From Candidatus Rifleibacteriota bacterium (GTDB lineage Bacteria; UBP17; UBA6191; JACPRK01), in contig JACQZL010000258.1 of assembly GCA_016213865.1 (NCBI GenBank), forward strand, positions 1-12,752: a stretch of DNA of 12,752 bases, given 5' to 3'. Shown here in pieces: positions 5,860-12,752 of this stretch. Each line of letters begins with the position of its first letter. Positions within the stretch are counted from its first letter, which is position 1. A program made the position numbers and the translations under genes. The notes below the pieces were generated by a model. That model was not told where the DNA came from and searched no databases. It saw nothing but the letters and a program-made list of their open reading frames with translations.

Positions 5860-8800
5860 TCATGGCATTGTCAGTCTGGCTGAACTCGGGATGCTGAGCA
5901 GGTAGGCCCGGCCCGCCTCGAAGGTGAAGCCCGGCGACAGGCCCGGCAGGTGGCACTCGAAGCGGCTCTGCCCTCCAGCGACCACCACGCGAGCCACGAA
6001 GCGGGCGCCCGTCTGGCGGACGACTTCGGTCGTAGTGAGCGCCGGGGGTACCGACAGCCCTGGATAACCGATCAGGTTCAGGCCCGCGGCAAGTTCGCGC
6101 TGCTTCGCCGTGGCCGGCCAGGCGCTGCCCGAAAGCGGGATGGTCCGAGCAGGGCCAGGGGCCACGAGGACGTAACCTTCACCGCCGGCAGTCTGCCAGG
6201 CAGCGAGGTCGAGGCCGGGCAGGTATGGGACCAAACGAGGACCGCCCGGCGCGCGGCCCAAGAGGCGGGCCGACGTCAGGCGGGTGAGGTCCGCGGCATC
6301 GAAGCCGGTGGCGAGGGTCGTCAGGGGAGCCAAGGGGAGCGAGACCAAATTCAGGCCGGCGTGCAACTGGAGGGCAAAGTCGACGACCTGGTCTTCCAGA
6401 ACTGGGGCAACGTCGAGGCTGACCACCGCGGGCTCGCCACGAAGGCCGCTGTCGTCGACATAGAACTGGAAGGCGTAATGTCGGGTGAGGCCGTCGCGCA
6501 GGTCTGGTGCAACGAAGGTCGTCACCGGGGCGTACGGGTTCGACAGGGCCACAGTCGGTCCGAGGACCTGGGTCCAGCGATACGTGAGCGTGTGACCGGA
6601 AGTGGGCAGGGCAGGATTCGCGGAGACCAGCTCGATCCGGTGGCCGGCCGTGTTCGAGGTTGAGGCAAACGGGCGGTGGAGACGGGACGACCGAAGGAGC
6701 CCCGTGGTCTTGGGCAAGCTGGGTTCGGGGTAGCGCACGAGTGCCCCGGCCTCGGGCACTCGGTGGCCCGCGTCGTCGGCGACGAGGCGGATGGCGCGGG
6801 CGACCTCGACGCCGGTCTGATTGCCCGCGGCATCCAGTTCGCGAACGCGGCAGGTGAACTGATAGACGCCTGCGCCAGTCGGCGTGAGCGAGATGCGGGA
6901 CAGCCTCTGGGGTGAGTTCTCACCGATGTCCTGGGTGAACGCCAGCGCCGGGCCGGCCGTCTGCGACCAGAAGAAGGAGAGCTTCTGGGTCCCCCCGGCC
7001 ACTTCCGGATCCGACACCGTCGCGGCAAGCTGCACGGCCGTCCCGACGGCGACGCGCAGCGACTTCACCGACGCCAGCTCGGGCACGTCGCCCAGATCGC
7101 CTCCGCTCGCCGCGGAGGTCACCCCGCCTTGCGCGGCCAGCGACAGCGTGGGCGCCGTGTCGGCCAGAGAGCGCACGAGGAACTCGATGGCCTTGGACTC
7201 GGAGCGCAAGCCACCCGGGTCGATGACACTCGCGCTGAACCGATAGAGGCCCGGCTGGCTCACGACGAAGCTGGTGGTGGCCGCGGCCGGGAGGGAGGGC
7301 CGCGGCGGGCCCGCGGTCTGCGCCCACTCGTATTGGAGCTGGCGGCTGTAGGCAACATTGGATGCCGTCGAGCGTGTGGCGTCGAGCACCACCGTGTCGC
7401 CCAAGACGAAGGCGAGCGGAGCCGCGTCCGTGCCGGCATCCAGGTGCCTGGCGGGATCGACCACGCGAGGTTCGGCCGTCGGAGAGTGACCAGCCGCGTC
7501 GAGCCACAGGGTCACGACCGAGGTCGCGCTCGTGAGCACGCCGTTACTCACGGTCAACCCGAAGCGGAGCGTCCCGGACTGTCCGGGGACGACGCGGGGC
7601 GTCGAGGTGAGCGCGTCGTGCCACGTCTGGACGGGCGGCCCGTCGAGCTGGCGCCAGCGATACTCGAGCACGCGGGCGGGCGTGTTCGGATCGACGCTGC
7701 CACGGCCATCCAGGCGGAGGTAAGGGACTGGAGCAGCGCCGGGAGCAGCCAGCGAGTCGGGCCAGGCAGCGTGGCCGTCCCCAGTGTGGGTCGTCGACAG
7801 GGCAACCGAGACGCCTGCGTCGGCCGTGGGGCGGAACACCCGGATCTGCTGGCCGGGCTTGACCGCCGTGACGTTCAGGATTGCCACCGAATCGGTGGGA
7901 GGCGTGCGGCCGTCGGGCCGTCCGAAAGCAAGGGTCGCCAGAGTCCCGGTCGGAACGACGGCGGGCTCGGCCGACTTCGACTGCAGCGTGAGTCCGAGCA
8001 GAGTAGGCACCGGCCGTTCCGGGGCGCCCACGTCGAAGGCCGTGGCCGCGTCGCCGGGGAGGCGTTGCTGGTAGGCAAGCGAGGCCGCATCGAAGGCGAA
8101 GAGGAAGGAAAGCGTCGAGAGCGGCACGGTCGTGCCCAGGGTCGCGACCCGAGCCTCGAGCTGTCCGGGCACGGGAGAGAACGAAAGCGAGAGCGCAGGT
8201 GGTCGGGTGAGGACTTCCAACCGCGACAGGACCCGCAACGTGTAGTCTCCAACGGTCCCCGGCGTTGCCCCCGAGACCCTCAGAAAGAACGTCCCGGCTC
8301 GAGTCGGCCGAAAGTCAGCCAGAGCGACCGTCGCCCCAGCCGCCGACGTGACGGTGCGCAGTTGGACCTTCAGCGGGTCGTAGAGTGTCAGCACGAAATC
8401 CGCGCCAGGGGTGCCGGGTTCCAACTCGAGACGATACACGCGGCCGACGCTGGCGTCAAAACCGAAGAAATCGACGTCGCCAGCGGGTGAGACCGTGCCC
8501 CTCGTCGACGCCGGGGCATCGACGACAACCATGTCACCTGGCCCGACGCCTTCGGCGCCGTTCGGGTGATCGTCGGGGGCTGACACGTTGACCAGCACCT
8601 CGTCAGTGGTCACGCCGCCCCTGCCGTCCCTCGCCGAGAATCCGAGACGAAAGGTGCCCGCGCGGTCGGGTGTGAAGTCGACCTGGACGGTACCGCGGCC
8701 AGACAACGAGGCCGTCGTGAGCGTGCTGCCTTGGGGCGCCGACTCCAGCGTCCACGTGTAGACGAGAGGATCGCCGTCGGGATCGCTGGCCACCGCGTGG

Positions 8801-10251
8801 ACACTGACGGGCAGATTGACCGTGGCCGTCAGGTCTGGGCCCGCGTTCACCTCGGGGGACCGGTTGCTGACGTTGATGGTCATCAGGTTTCCGGCCGGTT
8901 GCTGCACCAGCGAGTTACCCGCCAGGTCTTCGGCGGAGATCTGGAGGAGGTAGGTGCCGTTGGCCGCCGACGTGGCCACGAAGTGGAAGGTGAAGGACGT
9001 GTCCCCAAGGCGCGTGAGAGGTCCGCCGGCGATGCTGCCGGTGCCGCTGACCCGGGAGAACTGGATCGTCGGAGAGGTCGGCACCGTGGCCACGGCCTCG
9101 GAGAAGCTCAAGGCCACGACGACGTCGCCGGCCACCGCGATCGGGCTTTGTGGCGCCAGTTGCAGCGCCGTGACGGCCGGGGCCACGGCATCGTCGACCG
9201 AAGTGAGGCGTAGTTCGGCCGAGCCCGCGCCGAGACGACCATCGAGCACGGTTAGCGAGAAGACATACACGCCTGCGGCGGCCGGCGTGAAGGAAGGACG
9301 AGCGTTGTCGGCGCCGGCAAGAGAGACCGTGGAGGGACCGGAGAGCAATCGCCAGACGTAGGTGAGCCCGTCGCCGTCCGGGTCCGAGCTGGCCGAGCCG
9401 TCGAGTTGATACGGCTTGCCCATCGGTACATTTCGCGAGAGGCCGGCGTTGGCCGTCGGGTCGTGGTTCCCGGGAGGTGCCGTGAGGTTGGCCGTTCCCA
9501 GGTCGATCGGGATGCCGTCGGTGGTGACGGAGAAAGACCCCGTCGAGTTTCCGGCGGGCCCGGCTTCCGCAGTCACGACCAGGGTATGAGGGCTGGCCGC
9601 GGTGTACGGTGCCGCCAACGAGCCGTCGAGCATCTGTCCCAGGTCAGTGGCGGTCCAGTCACCGGACTCATCGGTGAGCGACGCACCCAATTGCGACCGG
9701 GCGTCTCCGGCCCCACGCATGAAATAGTAGACTACGGCTCCCGCCGCCGCGCTCGAGCCACCGGGGGCCCGGAGGGTCCCGACAGCAGGCGTGGAGTCGG
9801 CCACGGGCGGCAGCACCGCCGCCGGGGTGCGCAAGGTGAGCGGGACGCCGCCGACGTTATCCACCCGGGTGCTTCCGGACAGGATCGCGTAGTGATACGT
9901 CGTGAGCGGTTCGAGCGGTCCCGCGCGATTACGAAAGGCCAAGCGCGTGTCGAAGTCGCCCGAGTCGCCCAGCGAGACGAAGTGGGTCGTGTCGAGCACC
10001 GTGGCGCCGCGGTCGTCTCTGGCCACGCGGAAGGTACCGGACCGTGCCGCCAGGTCCGCCGCGCTCTTCGCCACCTCGACGGAGCCCGCCTCGGCCACGG
10101 AGCTGACCCAGGATACCGTGGCGTTGGCCCAGGTGACGTTCACGATCCTCACGCGCTGTGGGTAGCCTGCGGCCACTGGCGAAACCGCTCCCGCGATGGC
10201 GAGGCACACCAAGAGCACCTTGGATGGGGTGATGGGCCATGACGCGTTCAT
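5860..10251 (-). CDS. large secreted multi-domain PKD/Ig-like surface protein
   Basis: A 1463-residue exported protein. A signal peptide (KVLLVCLAIAGAVSPVAAG) ends near residue 29. It is followed by a fibronectin-III-like region (about 30-145); a PKD/REJ-type domain with SSDPDGDGLTYVW (about 265-350); an Ig-like domain ending EDLAGN (about 355-460); a second PKD domain with SDPDGDPLVYTW (about 465-557); and a pre-peptidase-C-terminal-like domain with DVDFFGFDA (about 560-676). A stretch resembling cohesin-type folds (near 680-880) and further PKD-like units come next. The C-terminal 175 residues (1289-1463) hold two AGLNL modules like the PGWN modules of the next gene. No enzyme motif is seen. 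Its stop is 23 nt before the target start, so they are probably co-transcribed. The frame stays open upstream to 10623, but only the ATG at 10251 opens a signal peptide; no clear ribosome binding site precedes it. Confidence 0.88.
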   Translation of the reverse strand: MNASWPITPSKVLLVCLAIAGAVSPVAAGYPQRVRIVNVTWANATVSWVSSVAEAGSVEVAKSAADLAARSGTFRVARDDRGATVLDTTHFVSLGDSGDFDTRLAFRNRAGPLEPLTTYHYAILSGSTRVDNVGGVPLTLRTPAAVLPPVADSTPAVGTLRAPGGSSAAAGAVVYYFMRGAGDARSQLGASLTDESGDWTATDLGQMLDGSLAAPYTAASPHTLVVTAEAGPAGNSTGSFSVTTDGIPIDLGTANLTAPPGNHDPTANAGLSRNVPMGKPYQLDGSASSDPDGDGLTYVWRLLSGPSTVSLAGADNARPSFTPAAAGVYVFSLTVLDGRLGAGSAELRLTSVDDAVAPAVTALQLAPQSPIAVAGDVVVALSFSEAVATVPTSPTIQFSRVSGTGSIAGGPLTRLGDTSFTFHFVATSAANGTYLLQISAEDLAGNSLVQQPAGNLMTINVSNRSPEVNAGPDLTATVNLPVSVHAVASDPDGDPLVYTWTLESAPQGSTLTTASLSGRGTVQVDFTPDRAGTFRLGFSARDGRGGVTTDEVLVNVSAPDDHPNGAEGVGPGDMVVVDAPASTRGTVSPAGDVDFFGFDASVGRVYRLELEPGTPGADFVLTLYDPLKVQLRTVTSAAGATVALADFRPTRAGTFFLRVSGATPGTVGDYTLRVLSRLEVLTRPPALSLSFSPVPGQLEARVATLGTTVPLSTLSFLFAFDAASLAYQQRLPGDAATAFDVGAPERPVPTLLGLTLQSKSAEPAVVPTGTLATLAFGRPDGRTPPTDSVAILNVTAVKPGQQIRVFRPTADAGVSVALSTTHTGDGHAAWPDSLAAPGAAPVPYLRLDGRGSVDPNTPARVLEYRWRQLDGPPVQTWHDALTSTPRVVPGQSGTLRFGLTVSNGVLTSATSVVTLWLDAAGHSPTAEPRVVDPARHLDAGTDAAPLAFVLGDTVVLDATRSTASNVAYSRQLQYEWAQTAGPPRPSLPAAATTSFVVSQPGLYRFSASVIDPGGLRSESKAIEFLVRSLADTAPTLSLAAQGGVTSAASGGDLGDVPELASVKSLRVAVGTAVQLAATVSDPEVAGGTQKLSFFWSQTAGPALAFTQDIGENSPQRLSRISLTPTGAGVYQFTCRVRELDAAGNQTGVEVARAIRLVADDAGHRVPEAGALVRYPEPSLPKTTGLLRSSRLHRPFASTSNTAGHRIELVSANPALPTSGHTLTYRWTQVLGPTVALSNPYAPVTTFVAPDLRDGLTRHYAFQFYVDDSGLRGEPAVVSLDVAPVLEDQVVDFALQLHAGLNLVSLPLAPLTTLATGFDAADLTRLTSARLLGRAPGGPRLVPYLPGLDLAAWQTAGGEGYVLVAPGPARTIPLSGSAWPATAKQRELAAGLNLIGYPGLSVPPALTTTEVVRQTGARFVARVVVAGGQSRFECHLPGLSPGFTFEAGRAYLLSIPSSARLTMP

Positions 10252-10642
10252 GATCTGAAGTATTGCGCGCTTGGCGGCTGAAATCAACAGAAGGGACCGA
10301 GTCCTGCGATGCCGGAACCGGCGCTCGCCTGGCCTGACGACTGACGCAGCCCCGTTGGCGCGGTGATGAACGGCTCCTGGCTGGCGGGACCAAGAGTACT
10401 CGACGACGTGTTGCGCGGGAACAGCGTGCTCGTGTAGCCCGTGGCGCGGAGGTTCAACAGGGCCAAAGGCGAGTAGTTGGGTAGACCTGCGGCACATGGG
10501 GTGCGGGCCGAGCGACGAGGTCGACGCCGCGCCGCGAGGAACGAGCGGAGCGGCGGCGTCTCGAGGAGCGAGTGGAGTAGCGTGGAGCGGCTGCGTCTCG
10601 AGGAGTGCTGCTGATAGGGTCACCGCGTACGCAATGTCGCTC
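10252..10642. other. leader region of the large secreted protein, no gene supported
   Basis: I see no convincing gene. The minus-strand frame of the large protein is open here, but the predicted residues are Arg/Pro/His-rich without domain character. Two copies of a 21-bp direct repeat (10548-10568 and 10585-10605, 20 of 21 identical) lie in the middle. The promoter of the DGR operon should be in this stretch, but I cannot identify boxes with confidence. Confidence 0.4.
10548..10605. repeat. short direct repeat, two 21-bp copies
   Basis: GAGCGG-C-GCGTCTCGAGGAG type units at 10548-10568 and 10585-10605 differ at one base and are 37 bp apart start to start. The purine-rich sequence between them is related to neither. 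The origin is unknown; low-complexity GC-rich drift or a regulator site pair are both possible. Confidence 0.5.
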
Positions 10643-10784
10643 GCAGAACATACGAATCAGCTGCGGCCCATGCTAGCAGAACCCGCTCTGGGAGCCACCT
10701 CCCAGCCCCGTATGGTCGCCGCGACAGCGGCGTGGGAGGCATCGGATCACACGCCAGGCCGTCTGCTGCATTCGAGTGTTCTAC
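10643..10784 (-). repeat. attC-like imperfect inverted repeat B
   Basis: This is a 142-nt relative of repeat A in the same orientation: 32 of 33 bases match at 10750-10782 and 19 of 20 at 10647-10666, and the central hairpin-rich part is similar but diverged. The arms again pair with a few extra unpaired bases. Its presumed R' end reads GTTCTGC instead of GTTGAAC, so if it is an attC-type site it is degenerate at the exchange point. It separates the divergent DGR operon and Abi unit. Confidence 0.42.
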
Positions 10785-10941
10785 GGCCGCACCATCCGCG
10801 ACTTGCATCTTCTCGCACGTCGCACAACCACCCCCCATGGGGTATTCTGCTACGATGCGTCGACGCCCCTTCGTGGGTTCTTCGCTCCGTTCGCCGCAGC
10901 CATCACGGGCGACCATCGGGCTCTTCCCGGAACATACTTTC
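10785..10941 (+). promoter_or_regulatory. leader of the Abi-like unit with start-codon hairpin
   Basis: No gene is supported. A perfect 10-bp palindrome CCCCATGGGG lies at 10833-10842. Directly at the gene start CGGAACAT (10928-10935) pairs, with one bulged A, with ATGTCCG (10942-10948) around loop ACTTTC, so the initiation codon itself sits in the stem. This could limit translation of a toxic product; it may also be chance. I cannot point to a good promoter. Confidence 0.3.
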
Positions 10942-11751
10942 ATGTCCGACCTGAATTTCACTGAGCGTCAGCAACTTGAGCAACTACTTCGCATGCGCTC
11001 CGGCTACGTGCTGGATTTCTGCAACCGGACCTTTCAGGAGTTTGTCCTTGAAAGCGTCGGCATGGACATACTCGCCGATGCATTCAGTGCGAACGGTGAT
11101 TCGAAGGCAAACCGGCTTCGTACCTTCTGGAAGTTGAAGCCAAACCCAGTTGTTGGTCGGCTTTTGGGCGATCTCATGGAGTATGCCCGTGCAAGCCACG
11201 TCGATGGCGTAGAGGCGTCCCTTCTTGATTCATGTTCGTTGATCGCCAAGCGCCTTCTCACTCTACCCGCCGCTCCGGACGTCGACGCGCTCTCGGAGAC
11301 AATCTCCGGCACGGAGTTTGTCGCGCTCATATCGTCGGTCCGCTCGGCCCTGTCTCGAAACCAGCCCGCCGAGGCACTCGACAGGCTCCACACGCTGGTT
11401 CTGAAGTTCATGCGTGGCCTCAGTTGCAGCCACGGGCTTCCCGTCGACCGGGATCGCCCCCTGCACAATCTGATTGGTGGGTACGTCAAGCATCTGAGGA
11501 AGAACTCCTTGCTTGAGTCCAAGATGACCGAGCACATTCTCAAGTCGGCCATCACAGTCTTTGATGCGTTCAACTTGGTGCGCAACGAGAGGAGCTTTGC
11601 ACACGACAACGACGTTCTCAACTATGACGAGAGCCTGCTAATCGTTGACCACGTAATCAGCACGGTGCGCTTCATCAGTGCCGTTGAGACGCGTGTTCGT
11701 CAGTCTGTCAGTGTTCCCGTGCCGTCAACGACTACCGATCCATCGACATGA
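10942..11751 (+). CDS. abortive-infection (AbiJ-like) HEPN-domain protein
   Basis: A 269-residue soluble, mostly helical protein. The N-terminal half carries FTERQQLEQLLRM and YARASHVDGVEASLLDSC, with no motif that I can assign firmly. The C-terminal part (about 150-250) resembles the Abi C-terminal/HEPN domain: LHNLIGGYVKH, then RNERSFAH at 214-221, which fits the HEPN RNase motif (R, four to six residues, H), then DESLLIVDHVISTVRFI. HEPN proteins of this kind act as RNases that shut down an infected cell. The frame is open upstream to 10732, but that part is repeat and leader; the ATG at 10942 begins a plausible protein, although only a weak GGA precedes it. The GC content is visibly lower than in the DGR genes. 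Family assignment is moderately sure, activity inferred. Confidence 0.82.
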   Translation: MSDLNFTERQQLEQLLRMRSGYVLDFCNRTFQEFVLESVGMDILADAFSANGDSKANRLRTFWKLKPNPVVGRLLGDLMEYARASHVDGVEASLLDSCSLIAKRLLTLPAAPDVDALSETISGTEFVALISSVRSALSRNQPAEALDRLHTLVLKFMRGLSCSHGLPVDRDRPLHNLIGGYVKHLRKNSLLESKMTEHILKSAITVFDAFNLVRNERSFAHDNDVLNYDESLLIVDHVISTVRFISAVETRVRQSVSVPVPSTTTDPST

Positions 11752-11780
11752 ACCTGTAGCCAGGAGGGCTGACTTCTGAA

Positions 11781-12536
11781 GTGACTTGGGCTTTCGTACC
11801 ACTTGAGCAACAGATCGATGAGGGCTTTGGCTCGGTCGCCGACGCTTTCAAGGAAGCTGCAGATAGGCTGGCTGAGAAGCTGTCTCCAGGGCACTCACTA
11901 TTCCTTGAGCACCTGCCGGTGAACTACCTCTACCGGCACGCAATGGAGCTCTACTTGAAGTCGCTGGTACTGCTTCTTCACAAATCCTTCTCCATTCCCT
12001 TTGCCGATGCAGATAACCCAGGCGAGCCCCTGCTTTCCAAGGGGAAGTCACTGGTGGCTGTACGAAAGACGCACAGCATCAAGCTTCTCTATGACCACGT
12101 GCGACGACTCTTCGTTGAGTATCGGGATGCGATCGAACTACGATCCCGGACGGACTGGTGGACAGAATTGCCGAATCTTGACATTGTTGTCGCCCAGGTC
12201 CATCAGGCTGACGCAGCCAGCATGCTGTTTCGATACCCGATGTCCGGTGACGTCACAGGCGACTCAAAGAAGCAAGGACTGCAGCCAGTCTCGACCTCGG
12301 AGCTTCCTGGCCGGCTGCAGAAGAGCAAGCGCCGGAGAGTTGTCAGCGTCACGTTGGACGGCCAGGGGGCCATCACGGCCGCATACGAGGTGTTCCCGGA
12401 ACCGCTTCGCGCTGCAACCGAGGCACTGGTCGTGGGCGCTGAGCTGCTGTCGCTCATGTGCTTCGGGCTGAGGGTCGAACTGGAGGCAGGGTCAGCTGCT
12501 GGCGGGCGTGGCACCGGGCAGCGAGACCGGGCGTAG
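11781..12536 (+). CDS. helical HEPN-like protein, partner of the Abi gene
   Basis: A 251-residue hypothetical protein with a GTG start, 29 nt behind the Abi-like gene on the same strand, so the pair is probably one transcript. AGGAGG lies 13 nt upstream, a long but usable spacing; no better in-frame start exists nearby. The segment NYLYRHAMELYLKSLVLLL (residues about 48-66) resembles the first long helix of HEPN-type proteins that carry an H..E.YLK signature, and the next part (KTHSIKLLYDHVRRLF) is again helical. A basic stretch KSKRRRVVSV follows near residue 183. The last 15 residues are Gly/Arg-rich and run toward repeat C. I cannot name a family. It may be a regulator, antitoxin or second effector of the Abi-like protein; that is inference from adjacency. 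Confidence 0.7.
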   Translation: MTWAFVPLEQQIDEGFGSVADAFKEAADRLAEKLSPGHSLFLEHLPVNYLYRHAMELYLKSLVLLLHKSFSIPFADADNPGEPLLSKGKSLVAVRKTHSIKLLYDHVRRLFVEYRDAIELRSRTDWWTELPNLDIVVAQVHQADAASMLFRYPMSGDVTGDSKKQGLQPVSTSELPGRLQKSKRRRVVSVTLDGQGAITAAYEVFPEPLRAATEALVVGAELLSLMCFGLRVELEAGSAAGGRGTGQRDRA

Positions 12537-12553
12537 CCGGAAACTCGAAGGCC

Positions 12554-12645
12554 GGAGAACATACAGAGATGTATGCGGCGTCGCTGTCGAGAAGGCAGCG
12601 GGCGACCGCCCGGCTCCGCGCGATGCGGCATACATCGTGTTGAAC
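12554..12645 (+). repeat. attC-like imperfect inverted repeat C
   Basis: A 92-nt element starts GGAGAAC and ends GTTGAAC, the latter fitting the integron R' core. Inner arms at 12568-12579 and 12625-12636 are complementary at 11 of 12 positions. The end and the bases after it match the minus-strand end of repeat A at 14 of 16 positions, beyond what the core alone explains. It lies 17 nt after the stop of the second gene of the Abi unit and points the same way, as a cassette's attC would. Confidence 0.48.
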
Positions 12646-12752
12646 TAAGCCGCGCCCTCGGAGGGCGTCTCCCTATGGGGATTGTTCGCCTTCTCGAGGG
12701 GCTCGCGAGCGTCCGCGGTCGTCGACGCGGAACGATGTGACCCTCGCCGGCA
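12646..12752. other. end of window, beginning of the next unit
   Basis: No gene is visible. A 15-base palindromic stretch CGCCCTCGGAGGGCG (12653-12667) follows repeat C immediately without a T-run. It may be part of the shared repeat boundary or the 5' leader of the next cassette. Confidence 0.3.

Noticed and set aside
7129..8490. 453-codon plus-strand open frame opposite the large secreted protein
   Set aside because: Arg-rich shadow of high-GC coding sequence on the other strand, without recognisable domains.
10452..10458. Isolated GTTCAAC that could be an attC core
   Set aside because: No complementary partner arm or second core at a suitable distance.
10252..10623. N-terminal extension of the large secreted protein to an ATG at 10623
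   Set aside because: The 124 extra residues are Arg/Pro/His-rich, overlap a tandem repeat region, and would place the clear signal peptide in the middle of the protein.
1..12752. CRISPR array, tRNA, rRNA, insertion sequence or integrase gene
   Set aside because: No regularly spaced repeats, no recognisable RNA genes, and no transposase or tyrosine-recombinase motifs were seen in any frame.

Overview
The window is GC-rich (by eye well above 60% in its central part) and comes from a bacterium that I cannot place firmly. The long secreted proteins built from PKD/Ig-type domains and the attC-like repeats would fit a large-genome environmental lineage such as Acidobacteriota or Planctomycetota, but this is only an inference. 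There are no rRNA or tRNA genes, CRISPR arrays or recognisable transposases.

The centre (about 2217-10251, all on the minus strand) is a complete diversity-generating retroelement (DGR) joined to a surface-protein operon. In transcription order it holds a 1463-residue secreted multi-domain protein (10251-5860); a secreted target protein with a C-terminal formylglycine-generating-enzyme/C-type-lectin fold (5836-4097) whose last codons are the variable repeat (VR, 4076-4213); a DGR-type reverse transcriptase (3924-2752); an Avd four-helix-bundle accessory protein (2755-2348); and the template repeat (TR, 2217-2354). TR and VR align over 138 bp without gaps and differ at 16 positions. Every one of the 16 is an adenine in the coding sense of TR, which is the mark of adenine-directed mutagenic retrohoming. 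The TR is rich in AAC/AAT codons, so retrohoming would change surface residues of the target's lectin-like fold.

The flanks look like accessory or defence cargo. On the left (445-1746, minus) is a P-loop ATPase with an unknown partner. On the right (10942-12536, plus) is a two-gene unit: an Abi/AbiJ-like HEPN protein and a second helical protein with a HEPN-like signature. Three imperfect inverted repeats, at 10-150, 10643-10784 and 12554-12645, share arm sequences and, in two cases, a GTTGAAC end that fits the R' core of an integron attC site. They may delimit gene cassettes, and two of them bracket the whole ATPase + DGR block.

Gene-poor stretches are 151-444, 1747-2216 (spacer downstream of TR, possibly part of the DGR RNA) and 10252-10941 (leader of the large secreted protein, repeat B and leader of the Abi unit).
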